From: Lotmaria passim | Lineage: Eukaryota > Euglenozoa > Kinetoplastea > Trypanosomatida > Trypanosomatidae | Reading direction: 5' to 3' | Assembly: GCA_037349495.1 (NCBI GenBank) | Contig: CP140208.1 | Span: 62,001-126,000, forward strand | Length of the DNA stretch: 64,000 bases | Part shown: in pieces, positions 21,556 to 31,633 of the stretch | Layout: each line of letters begins with the position of its first letter | How positions within the stretch are numbered: position 1 is the stretch's first letter | Position numbers and translations under genes: made by a program | The notes under the pieces: generated by a model | Database searches by the model: none | What the model was told of the DNA's origin: nothing | The model's input: only the letters and a program-made list of their open reading frames with translations

Positions 21556-24500
21556 CGCTCGAAGCAGTGGCCGAAAGACAGCGGGAGAGAACGACGGGGA
21601 GGGTCGGTGTGTGTGTGCGTACCGAGTGTGGTGTGCGTGTCGGATGGTCCTTGTGTGACTGCGTGACTGTGTGACTGTGTATGTGTCTGCTAGTGTGGCA
21701 GCGCGAGAGAAAGAGAGGCTGAGACTGTGGATGGCGCGTGTGTGGGTGCGCGGGCGTCGCACAGCAACAGAGAGAGAGAAGAGAGGGAAGAGAGGGCGGA
21801 GACGAGTGGAAGTGGGAAGGCGCAGCACAGCCAGAGAGGGAAGTGAGTAAATGGCGGTACTTATGGTTCTCATTTAATTTCTTCTGCAGAACGGTAGAGA
21901 GAAAGAAGGGGCAACTGAAGGCGAACGTCGCTCACTCCACTTATGGTGCTTTCATTATCATCTGATTTGCTTCATCACCCGGTGTTTTCTTAGTTGGTAA
22001 ATCGCAGTGATAGAAATCATGTTGCGTAGTTCTACGCAAGGGGAGAAACAAACTTCACAAAGTAGTGCGCCTTTTGGCCTGCGTTTTGATAATCTGCGGT
22101 TCTTTTTTCTTTTTTTTTTTTTAAATATACTGCGTTTGACTACGTGACATACAACATTGTCCTATACTTAAAAGAAAAAGAAGGTATATAGCGTTACTCA
22201 CGTAACTAAGATTGGAAAACAAGAAGGAGGAACAACGAAGCCAGGGAGGAGCCGTCATTCGAGCTCGCAGCGAATTACTGAACACGTTGGAAGCTGTAAG
22301 CGCTTTTTTTTGTTGTTGTTGTCGTTCGGCCAAGCAATCGTCAGTACTGTTTTCTTTTTTTTTTTTTTCATGTGCGGCAACGGGAGGAAAGAAACAGAAC
22401 AGCAACACAACGTATCAAGTACTGTTATGCAGATTGCGTTAATGATGAAAAAAAAAAAAGAAAAGAAATTACAGCAATAATAGAACACTGACGTTTTGCT
22501 TTGAACTAAAACGGTGTCGCTGGGTAAAGTCGAAATCGTTTCTCTTTCCAGGGTTAGTTAAAACAAAAAAAAAAAAAGGAGAAGGATGTTAAATAAGTCG
22601 CATACAATAAACAGATAACAGTAAAAGAAAAAAAAAAAAGAGGCGACCAAGGTAGTCTACACGACTTTGAAAGAAGGAAAGAAAGGTGCACATGTTGTTG
22701 TTGTTGTTTTGTTTTGTTTTTGGTTTTTTTTTTTTCAGCCTGCAGACATCGGTCTTCTCCTTCACAAGTGCATACAACATCGAAGGATTAGCAGTTTAAC
22801 AAAGAAAGACAATAAGAGGACAGTGTGCTGAAAATGGGACACCGTCCATTTTCTACCTAAGTAAAAAAGAGGAAATCAGTGGAAAAAAAAAAAGAAACTC
22901 CGCATTCCTCTCAATGTTGTAACTTTTTTTTTTTTTTTGCTGGTAGCGCCTTGCTCATACACGCTTGCAGTTCGCGGGTGGCCAGGTGATGTTTGGCTCC
23001 AACACGAAACTAAAAAAGAAAATACCGTCGACTTCAGCACGCGTGAGAAGAAAGTAAGTAAATAAAGCGAAATTTGATCTTCAGAGAAAAAAAAAAGCGC
23101 GAACATTTATAGACACGTTGAAGACTAGCGCAGCGATGCTGCTGCCTTTTTTTTTTTTTGTGTGTGTGTTATTTTTGCCAGGGACAAACATCTTCAGTCT
23201 TTTCTGCATCGGGGAACGATACAAAAAGTTGAGTGAACATACGGGCTGAAAGGAAATCAGCTATGTCCCCTGAAAAGAAAGGAAGGAAAAAAAAATGAAA
23301 ATAGAATTTGTTTCACACCTATGATGTTCCCTCATGGAGATGAGAGAGAGACACACGTATTGGTCAAGGCAGCTGACTGACATTGTTTCGTCGTAGTGAG
23401 GCCCTCCTCCTCTCCATGCCGTAAAACAGTGACGAAAGGCGCAAGCAAAAGCAATGGCGCTCCTCTAAGAATCAAACAAGAAAAGAAAAGGAAAGGAAAG
23501 AGAAGTCAGTCTGCAGTTGACACACGATACGAGGAGTGGAGACACGTTTTGGAATTTAAAAAAAAAAAAAGAAGAAGGGGAGTGTGACTTTAGACAATGA
23601 CTGCCTTTGACATCAATGTTGATGGCTTTTTTTTTTTTTTGGCCATTTCTTCTCATGGACTTTACTAGAAAAAAGGTGCGGACGCCAGCTGGTTCAAACG
23701 AAATGAACATCACCACAAACTGACGTCTTTTTTTTTTTTGTGTAATACACAGACACACACGCGTCGTCAGATGCACCGATTAGTAATATCTCCTGCTTCC
23801 TCCATGAACGCTAACAAGCCAGTGCTTACAAAAAAAAAGAGAGAAAAACAAGCAAATGAAGAAGGAAAAATATATATATCACGTTCACGGTGGCACAATT
23901 TAAAAAAAAAAAAGGCACGTCACCGTGCAAAGAGATCGAATTCAGAGTCAGTGGGAAAAAAACGGATTTACGTGCCGTAATTGAATCAAAAATTACGTTT
24001 TTTTTTTTTCTTCTGTCTCTCTCAGCTATTTTCTTTTTAATCCTGACCAGCCTTTGTCTCCCACTTGCCATTGCCAAGTCACCTCTCTCTTGTTGTTGTT
24101 GTTGTTGTAACGGAGAAGAAAAAAAAAAAGGGAAGGGATTTGGGACACGGACAACGCAGAGGGAAACCCAAAGGCAAGAGAGAGAGAGAGAGAGAGGAAG
24201 ATCGCTTCATAGAGTCCGTTATCGGCAGTACATGAAACCAAAAAAAAAAAAAAAGAGGACGACTTTGGGCCTCAAGCGCATATGGTTGCTCTTGCACCTA
24301 CGACGTGTGACGGGAGGAAATAGCATCGAGAAGGAGAAAAAAGGCAGCAAGGGCGAGCGCAGACAGGGCCGTAGAATGTAAGACTCTGCCACTTCCTTGA
24401 ATGCAAGGCGAGCAGAAGGAGCAGAGGTATGTCAGAAAGGACTTACAAAAAAAAAAAAGAGCTCGTTCTACGGAACCTCCCTCGCGTCGATGTACAGGCA

Positions 24501-24573
24501 CGCCTGCTTTCTCAGTTCAGTTCTTTTCTCTGTTTTCACCTTCGTCAGCTATGCCTCACGCTCGTACACCCTA
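21556..24573. other. Array edge and AT-rich spacer without genes
   Basis: Positions 21556-21838 are the truncated INO1 upstream spacer, and homology stops after CCAGAGAG. From 21839 to 24573 there is no credible coding frame. The sequence is AT-rich with about twenty A or T tracts of 9-14 bases, TTG repeats near 22311 and 24090, and a GA run near 24178-24197. It should contain the 3' UTR of the transporter at 24574-26571 and the entry to the INO1 array. No tRNA-like B box was seen. Confidence 0.75.
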
Positions 24574-26571
24574 CTACTTCCGCTCCTCGCACTTCTCGCT
24601 GTATGGTTCCCCATGCGGCTCGTCGGTCGACGAGCTCACCTCCTTCTCGTCTACGCAGCGACCCGACTCCTTCTTGACAGCGTGGCCGTCGACGTCGATG
24701 TCGTCGCAGATGCGGGCACGCGGCAGCAGCAGGAAGCTCAGCGGGATGATCAGCAGCGGCAGACACAGGTGGCCCACCACCAGCAGAATCGGCAGGTTGT
24801 GGAAGTCGCACTTGCCGGCCCCCTTCGTCACAATCGGCCACGCCTTCTCCAGCAGGATCGAGCCGATCGTGCTCGACATGGACTGCCCCATGTTCGCGAA
24901 GCCAGCCACGAGAGCGTAGATCATGCTCTCCGACCCGCGCGGGCAGATGCGCGAGATCAGCACCACCATAGGCATCCACGCCAGGTAGTAGCACACCTCG
25001 TACACGATGGAGTCGCCCATGATGTACATCGCGTGGTCCGGGATGCCGATCGCGAGGTTCCAGCGCTTCACAATGACAATGTCAAAGATGGAAGACACCA
25101 CCTGAATTACGGTCGTGACAATGAAGGTCATGCAGTAATTGTGCTTCGAGAAGATGTACGAGAACGCCGTCACGCCTGCAATGCCGCCGATGTTGCCGAT
25201 TACGGACGCGATCGTCGTGTAGAAGACGTAGGAAAAGTGCGGTCCATCAGGATAGCACTCCTTCTTCGCCATGTAGAAGCTGTCCATCGCACCGGTGATC
25301 TGCAGGTAGAGCAGCATGTGGAAGTAGACGAACACGATCGCCTTGGCGATCACCAGCGGCGTGGCCCAGAAGGCCATCGAGCAGTTCACCACGGCAACGG
25401 CAATCGCACAATAGAACAAGTCCCATGTGGTGCCGAGAATCGTCACGCACGTCATAGCCACGACTGAGCACACCATCACCGCCGAGTACAGCAGCACGCG
25501 CCAGTTGCGCAGGCATACCTCCTTGTTGAATTGAACCGAGCCGCAGCACAGCGAGATGATCTCTGGCTCCTGGAAGGTCGCCCACATGTCGTCGTCCTCG
25601 TCGTCCACGTCGATCTCGGCCCCCACCACCAGCTCGTCACCGAGATGGTGCTGCGCATTGTCTGGCTGCTCGTTGTCCCGCTCCGGATGCATGTCCTTCA
25701 CCGGCAGCGCGTCCACATCCGCCGGCGCGTTCTTTTCGTGGTGGGCCTCGATCTGCAGCTTGTAAATCTCCGCGTGCATCGCGCGAGCGTCGTTCAACCG
25801 CTCCTCGCGGTTCCGTAGTTCGCCGTACCAGTTGAAGATAAAGAAGACGGTAGAGACGAGCTGGCATGCGGCGGACACGAAGAGACCAACCTGCGGGATG
25901 CCCTTATCGGAGAGCGGGCCCTGGATGCCGGCGGAAATCAGCGACGCGATAAGGATGAACCACCAAATCCAGCTCACCAGCGCAGGGCCGGAGTCGGGGT
26001 GTTTGCGCATGAGGCGGCTGTAGTGACCCTCCGACAGGATGTCGATGTTCGCCATGCAGAAGTTGCTCAGGAAGAGGAAGCCGGCGGCAATGTCGGCGCT
26101 AGAAGGTTTCTGCGGCAGCAGGGCAAAGCCCAAGGCGAAAGCCGCACCGAGCACGCAGGAGCCGGCGCAGTACCATCGCTTCGTGTAACCGAAGAGGGCA
26201 AACGCATCCGACAGCGACGCGGAGAAGGCTTTGACCGACCAGCCCATCTTCGAGATACCTTGCAAGCGCTGGTAGCGCGTGCCGTCGATGCCGAAGCGTT
26301 CGGTAAACATGGCGTAGCGCGAGTACGACATGAGGTAGTTGCCGAGGCCCTTGTTGAGGAAGTAGCACAGACCCAGCGCGGTGACGCAGCGCGGACCGAA
26401 GCCCTCGCAGCTCTTACCGAAAACTGGGACGTGCCTAGTGCATGGCACCGCGTGGAACATCACAGCCGCCTCGGGGTGTACGTACTTCTCCTGCGTCTTA
26501 TCTTCGCACACGGCGGGCGCCTCCACCGCGCCGAGGCTGGCGAGGTCGCCGTTGGATTGGCCACTGTTCAT
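24574..26571 (-). CDS. Folate/biopterin transporter (BT1 family), paralogue 1
   Basis: This is a 665-aa polytopic membrane protein of the BT1/folate transporter family, which imports folates or biopterin across the plasma membrane; trypanosomatids cannot make pterins. It has about a dozen hydrophobic segments in two halves joined by an acidic cytosolic linker (about residues 300-350). Family-type blocks include GLCYFLNKGLG (67-77), WSVKAFSASLSDAFALFGY (111-129), KRWYCAGSC, DILSEGHYSR (177-186) and ARICDDIDVDG near the C-terminus. The ATG at 26571 was chosen; an upstream in-frame GTG at 26595 falls in the predicted pyrimidine tract. Substrate (folate, biopterin or S-adenosylmethionine, all known in the family) cannot be told from sequence alone. 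Confidence 0.9.
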   Translation of the reverse strand: MNSGQSNGDLASLGAVEAPAVCEDKTQEKYVHPEAAVMFHAVPCTRHVPVFGKSCEGFGPRCVTALGLCYFLNKGLGNYLMSYSRYAMFTERFGIDGTRYQRLQGISKMGWSVKAFSASLSDAFALFGYTKRWYCAGSCVLGAAFALGFALLPQKPSSADIAAGFLFLSNFCMANIDILSEGHYSRLMRKHPDSGPALVSWIWWFILIASLISAGIQGPLSDKGIPQVGLFVSAACQLVSTVFFIFNWYGELRNREERLNDARAMHAEIYKLQIEAHHEKNAPADVDALPVKDMHPERDNEQPDNAQHHLGDELVVGAEIDVDDEDDDMWATFQEPEIISLCCGSVQFNKEVCLRNWRVLLYSAVMVCSVVAMTCVTILGTTWDLFYCAIAVAVVNCSMAFWATPLVIAKAIVFVYFHMLLYLQITGAMDSFYMAKKECYPDGPHFSYVFYTTIASVIGNIGGIAGVTAFSYIFSKHNYCMTFIVTTVIQVVSSIFDIVIVKRWNLAIGIPDHAMYIMGDSIVYEVCYYLAWMPMVVLISRICPRGSESMIYALVAGFANMGQSMSSTIGSILLEKAWPIVTKGAGKCDFHNLPILLVVGHLCLPLLIIPLSFLLLPRARICDDIDVDGHAVKKESGRCVDEKEVSSSTDEPHGEPYSEKCEERK

Positions 26572-26579
26572 TATCGTGT

Positions 26580-26606
26580 CTGCGGACAAAAACACAGAAA
26601 AAATAG
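26580..26606 (-). promoter_or_regulatory. Candidate trans-splice acceptor, transporter 1
   Basis: The coding strand reads a T-rich run (TTTTTTCTGTGTTTTTG) then CCGCAG. Splicing there leaves an 8-nt leader before the ATG at 26571. Confidence 0.55.
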
Positions 26607-27464
26607 GTCGATGTCAGAGTACGATCTACGTAAACGAGTAGTGACACGTAGAAGAGAGGTACGCCGCTTGCTTGAATTGAAGTTTGTGGCTGCTGATACA
26701 GCCGCACGGGAAGTGGCGCAAAGAAAGAAAAGAGAGGGAGTTGCAGGCAAAAAAAAAATAAAACCTACTTCCAAGAAAAAGTACAAGCAAACCGTAAGTG
26801 GTGAGGTGGGTCTAACTCTGTTTCCTTAGAAAAAACGTGAGAACGACTTGGTTTATTTATTAGCAGCTGTAGGTCAGAACGTGCAATAGCCAAAAAGAAA
26901 AGAAGTAGGGGATAAAAATGCAAAGCAAAGAGTATTTAAAGATACTATGAAGAAAAAAAAAAGGCATAGAAATCTATCTAACGCCAATTCAGGAACCGTT
27001 TTTTTTTTTTTTGCTACACGGAAGTGAATGCCATGATATGTATCCCACTCAACCACCGCAGCGGCAGCAGCCGTTCTGCTTGGCAGGTACAGCCCAACAT
27101 CGCGGACACACGCACACACACGTGCTTAGCTGTAGATTTAAAAAAAAAAAAAAGTGCAGAAAGCAGTGTAGAAAAAGGTCAGAAACCTAACTTCCTGCGA
27201 ATTCTAAGGTACACCCCATAGCAGGTATCACCGTTTTTGATAGGCCAGGTCGCTCGCCGTCCGTGAACAATGCTACGAGAGGAGTATTTTTGTTTTACTT
27301 TCTTCCGGTAGCCACATTCATTTAAACGAGATCGAAAACACCAGAACAAAAAAAAAAAGTGAACGTGATTGCCCGATCTCTTTTTTATTCTTCTTCTCTA
27401 GGAAAAAAAAAAAAAGGACGCAGTAATCTGATCACCAGCTTACGCACAAATGAACATATAGGTG

Positions 27465-27490
27465 TATATATATATATATATATATATATA
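27465..27490. repeat. (TA)13 microsatellite
   Basis: Uninterrupted TA dinucleotide run in the spacer between the transporter genes. Confidence 0.95.
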
Positions 27491-27657
27491 AAGAGAGTGT
27501 TTGATCAAGTCGTTGCTCAAAGAAAAAAAAAAAGCACAAAAAAAAAAAGAAAGTGTGAGTTCAAGACAACATGAACACAAAAGTGGTGCTTTTACGAATT
27601 TCATCCGGCGAATATCAGTTTGCACTTTAAGGAGAGAGCACCACGAAGAGAAAATGA

Positions 27658-27680
27658 AATAAAATAAAATAAAATAAAAA
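27658..27680. repeat. AAAAT pentanucleotide repeat
   Basis: About four tandem copies of AAAAT/AAATA in the same spacer as the TA run. Confidence 0.9.
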
Positions 27681-29500
27681 AAAGAGCAGTGCAGTTGATT
27701 GTTCCCCTTTTTTTTTGAGTAAAAACTTTTCTGTTACAAGTTTTCAAGCCGGTCTCGTTTCTTTTTTTTTTTTTTTAAGGCCCTATTGTGTGTATGTTTT
27801 TTTTTTGTATGTCAAGAAACTCTGAAAATGAAAAAAGTAATGAGGGAGAATGTTAAGCTCAGAGAAAGAGACTCAGCATCGGATTATTACAAAAAAAAAA
27901 AAGGCAAGAAAAGAGAGAGAAGTACACAAGTAGTAGTTTATTCAAGAGCCATACGCACGTGGCACATAATAAAAGATTACTACATGAGCACATTAAATAG
28001 AGAAAAGAAAATTACACAACACTCTTGACTCTTCATTCAAGTACTGGAAAAAAAAAAACGCTATCCGCTTTAAAAGTAAAAAAAAAAAAAAGAAGAATAG
28101 AAGGACAAAGAGTGTTTGTATGTCGTGTGGTGAGGCCGTATTTCATATCGAAAAGAGAGCACAAGAGTTACCCCACATGCTCTTCTTATCTTTTTTTCCC
28201 CCCTTTTTTGAGGTAGTCAGAACCCGAAGGTTAAGCAGTGAAAGCGCCAAAATAATAGTTGTATGAACAATACGCTGACTTTCTCCTTTTCTCATAGCAC
28301 TTGGAGAGCAGTGCGCGAATTGAAAAAAAAAAAAAAGAAAAGGCACTTGATAAAGATCAGAGTCAAAAACTCAAAAAGAGAAACTCACGTGTATAGCATG
28401 CTTCTTTCTCATTTTTTGCTGTTGTTGTTGGATGACGATGGAGTTTTGCTGAAGCTGTTTTTTTTTTTTTTTTGTGTGTGTGTGTAAGCAAGCGTCCATG
28501 TATTAATGTTGTGCACACGCACAACTATGAAATACAAGAAAAAAAAAAGAGGTTCTTTTTTTTTCTCTTAATGGAGAATCCCGCACAACGACAGAGAGGT
28601 ACAAAAAAACCTCAAATAATAATAGCAATTCAAGAGAAAACAGCAATAATGGATGAAAGCAAGTTACTTGCCTCTCTTCTTCAATCGGTAGATCCCTTTT
28701 TTTCCACTGTCCCTCTCTCTTCACTGCCTTTTCTCTCTCTCTCTCTTTTTTAAAGCCTCTAAAAAGAGTGCCCTTATGCGCACTCTTACTTCCTGTCTTT
28801 ACAACTCCATGAACCGAGAAGCGGCAAGGCGTAGAAGCTAAACAAAAAAAAAAAAGAGGTCAACTCGGTAGAGAAGATGTTCACACACGTGTGTTCACAG
28901 ATACACACAAAGGAAGAGAGAGAGAGGCGCAGATGAATTCAGAGGAGCAGGTATGCAAGTAAAAAAAAAAAAAAAGACTGTGTAGAACAGATACAGTTCT
29001 CAAAGAGCTCTGAAGGTAATTAGGCAGAGTTTAACATTCAAGAACGGCGCGAGAGTAGACCCAAGAGACTATGAAAGAAGAGAGAGAACAGAGACAAAAA
29101 GTCACTCTCACTTGTGCACGTCTCTCTCACCGCCGCCCCGTCAACGTATGCAATCGCATGACGAAAAAAAGGGAAAGGCTGCGTAGTTCATACTTAAAAA
29201 AAAAAAAAAAAGAAGTGGCCTCACCAACAAAAAAAAAAAAAGAAGAAGAAGGAGAGAGGGAGGGAGGGGTTATGAATGAAACAAAAAAAAAAAAACAAGC
29301 ACAATTAGTAACAGGAAATGAGGCTAGCGTAACCGCTTGCGCTTATTCATGTGGGTATACTTAAAAGTACATGTGCATTAAGCTCTAAGATCCGACATCA
29401 ATAGAAACGTGGTGCGGTCCATGAACTGGAGGATCAGACAGACAGACGCTCAGGCACACACACACGCGCACGCCTGCCTCTATCAAATCGCACCCACAGC

Positions 29501-31633
29501 CTACTGGGGCGTCCGCTGCGCCGCTGGACTGTTATCAGTCTTCTCCACCGCCGCACCGTCTTTGTCAACTTCGTCAGCTGCATGACTCGACTGCGTATTG
29601 TCTTCGCGGTTCTGCTTCGACCTCTTTGTGAAGTGAACCGCGTGGCCGTCGACGTCGATGTCGTCGCAGATGCGGGCACGCGGCAGCAGCAGGAAGCTCA
29701 GCGGGATGACCGCAAGCGGCATCAGGATGTGCGCCACGAGCAGTAGCATCGGCACATTGTGAAAGTCGCAGCCGTTCACGCCCTTCGTCTTCACGGTCCA
29801 CACCAGCTCAATGAACAGCGAGCCGATCGTGCTCGACATAGACTGCCCCATGTTGCTGAAGCCAGCGGCGAGAGCGTAGATCATGCTCTCCGACCCGCGC
29901 GGGCAGATGCGCGACAGCAGCAGCACCACCGGCATCCACGCCAGCTCCTTGCATACCTGAAAAACAATGGAGTCGCCCATGATGTACATCGCGTGGTCCG
30001 GGATGCCGATGTCACGGTTCCAGCGCTTCACGATGATGATGTCGAACACAGAGCCGATGACTTTGAGAATAGTCGTCACGACGAAGACCATGAAGTAGCT
30101 GTGCTTCGAGAAGATGTACGTGAACGCCGTCACGCCTGCAATGCCGGCCACATTTGCGATGACTGCACCGATCGTGTTGTAGAAGGTGTAGGAGAAGTGC
30201 GGTCCATCAGGGTAGCACTCCTCCTTCGCCATGTAGAAGCTGTCCATGACGCCCGGCAGCTGCAGGTAGAGCAGCATATCGAGGAACACGAAGACAATCG
30301 CCTTGGCGGTCACCAGCGTGCAGGCCCAGAAGGCAACGGCGCAGCACGTCACGCCCACGGCCAGCGACGACCAGCCCAGGTCGTGCGACGTGCCGAACAC
30401 CGTCACCAGGCACTGCACCACCACGCAGCACACCATGATGGCGGAGTACACAAAAAGACGCCAGTTGCGCAAGAACATCTCTTTATTCACCTCCACCGCA
30501 CCGCAGCACAGCGTACTCATGTACGAGCTGTTCACAAAAGCACGCAGGCCTGCGTCCTCATCCACGTCGGCTTCGTCTACAGCTGCACCGACCACGAGTT
30601 CGTCTGAAAGAGCTCCGCCGGCGCGAGCGTTCGCTGCATCTTTGGTGCTCGGCTGGTTCTGTTCGTGGTCGCTGGACAGCTCTGGGTGCAGGTCCTTCCC
30701 CGCGTTCAGATTCGCCACCGGCTCCGTGTCGGAGCTGCTCGAGCCCAGCAGCGCCTTGCGCTCCGCCTCGGCGACCAGGAAATCCTCGTAGCGCTCGGTC
30801 CTGTTCAGTCGCTCGCCGTACCAGTTGAAGATGAAGAAGAACACTGTCAGCACCTGCGCACCAGCGGAGATGAACAGACCAACCTGCGGGATGCTCTTGT
30901 CCGACACCGGACCCTGGATCGCGGCTGAGATCAGCGAGGCGGAAAAGATGAACACCCAGATCCAGCTCACCAGCGCAGGGCCGGCAGCCGGGCGCTTGCG
31001 CAGGATGCGGCTGTAGTGACCTTCGGACAGGATGTCCACGTTCGCCATGCAGAAGTTCGTCAGGAACATGAAGCCGGCGCCCGTGTTCGCGCTCGCCTCC
31101 TTCGCAGGCAGCAGACCAAAAGCGAGCCCGAAGGCCGCACCGACCACGCAGGAGCCGGCGCAGTACCATCGCTTCGTGTAACCGAAGAGGGCAAACGCAT
31201 CCGACACACTCGCGGAGAAGGCTTTGACCGACCAGCCCATCGTGTACAGCGTGCTCAGGCGTTGGTAGCGCGTGCCGTCAATGCCGTAGCGGTTGCGGAA
31301 CATCGCGTATCTGGCGTAGTTCACCAAGTAGCTGCCGAGGCCCTTGTTGAGGAAGTAGCACAGGCCCAGTGCGATGGTGCCCTTCGGACCAAGACCGCGG
31401 CTGCTCGCACTAAACAGCGGGATGTGCTCTGTCCACGGGTATTTTGCAGCCAGCGCGGCCGCCTCGGGGTGCACGGCAGGGTACGCCAGCAGCGAGTCGT
31501 CCGCGCTGAAGCGAGAGAGCGGCTGCGCCTCACCTGTGCCACCGTCCACGTCATGATGCGCGTACGGCTGCCGCGGCTCCACCTCGTCCTCCATCTCGTC
31601 CTCCACGTCGTCGCGGTGGTACGGCTGCGCCAT
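29501..31633 (-). CDS. Folate/biopterin transporter (BT1 family), paralogue 2
   Basis: This 710-aa protein is clearly homologous along its length to the neighbour at 24574-26571. It shares the GLCYFLNKGLG, WSVKAFSAS, DAFALFGYTKRWYCAGSC, DILSEGHYSR and ARICDDIDVDG blocks and the two-half membrane layout. It has a longer acidic N-terminus and longer hydrophilic linker and tail, the parts that usually diverge in this family. Some DNA stretches are identical between the two genes, for example about 70 bp at 24680-24750 and 29639-29709, which suggests recent duplication or gene conversion. ATG at 31633. Function is inferred as pterin or folate uptake; the substrate is unknown. Confidence 0.9.
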   Translation of the reverse strand: MAQPYHRDDVEDEMEDEVEPRQPYAHHDVDGGTGEAQPLSRFSADDSLLAYPAVHPEAAALAAKYPWTEHIPLFSASSRGLGPKGTIALGLCYFLNKGLGSYLVNYARYAMFRNRYGIDGTRYQRLSTLYTMGWSVKAFSASVSDAFALFGYTKRWYCAGSCVVGAAFGLAFGLLPAKEASANTGAGFMFLTNFCMANVDILSEGHYSRILRKRPAAGPALVSWIWVFIFSASLISAAIQGPVSDKSIPQVGLFISAGAQVLTVFFFIFNWYGERLNRTERYEDFLVAEAERKALLGSSSSDTEPVANLNAGKDLHPELSSDHEQNQPSTKDAANARAGGALSDELVVGAAVDEADVDEDAGLRAFVNSSYMSTLCCGAVEVNKEMFLRNWRLFVYSAIMVCCVVVQCLVTVFGTSHDLGWSSLAVGVTCCAVAFWACTLVTAKAIVFVFLDMLLYLQLPGVMDSFYMAKEECYPDGPHFSYTFYNTIGAVIANVAGIAGVTAFTYIFSKHSYFMVFVVTTILKVIGSVFDIIIVKRWNRDIGIPDHAMYIMGDSIVFQVCKELAWMPVVLLLSRICPRGSESMIYALAAGFSNMGQSMSSTIGSLFIELVWTVKTKGVNGCDFHNVPMLLLVAHILMPLAVIPLSFLLLPRARICDDIDVDGHAVHFTKRSKQNREDNTQSSHAADEVDKDGAAVEKTDNSPAAQRTPQ

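Larger units (their letters stand above)
1..21838 (-). repeat. Tandem array of ~3.05-kb INO1 units
   Basis: The INO1 start codons lie at 211, 3269, 6326, 9371, 12417, 15463, 18509 and 21555, giving periods of 3058, 3057, 3045, 3046, 3046, 3046 and 3046 bp. Each unit is one 1578- or 1581-bp gene plus a spacer of about 1.47 kb, all in the same orientation and nearly identical in both parts. The left edge of the window cuts the array, so the true copy number is at least eight. Homology to the unit stops abruptly after 21838 inside what would be the upstream spacer. Two unit types exist: spacers at 212-1691 and 3270-4748 (type A), and those from 6327 to 19974 (type B, about 15 bp shorter). Confidence 0.97.
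26572..29500. other. AT-rich spacer between the two transporter genes
   Basis: This 2.9-kb stretch has no credible gene. It holds many A and T tracts, a (TA)13 run at 27465-27490, an AAAAT repeat at 27658-27680, and CTCT and GAGA runs near 28725-28750 and 28915-28925. It must contain the 3' UTR of the gene at 29501-31633 and the leader of the gene at 24574-26571. Confidence 0.75.

Noticed and set aside
23690-23705. GGTTCAAAC-like sequence as a tRNA B box
   Set aside because: The flanks do not form acceptor or T-stem pairing and there is no A box at the right distance.
22121-23980. Several 60-100-aa frames in the spacer after the array
   Set aside because: They are built from lysine or phenylalanine runs encoded by homopolymer tracts, with no signal, motif or start context.
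24397-25467. 356-aa plus-strand frame opposite the first transporter
   Set aside because: It is antisense to a clear membrane transporter and is His/Arg/Asp/Val-rich, as expected for a shadow.
28767-28795. 8-bp inverted repeat AAGAGTGC/GCACTCTT
   Set aside because: The stem is too short to separate from chance in a spacer of this length.
30558-31169. 203-aa minus-strand frame overlapping the second transporter
   Set aside because: This is an alternate frame within the transporter, with no domain and Arg-rich composition.
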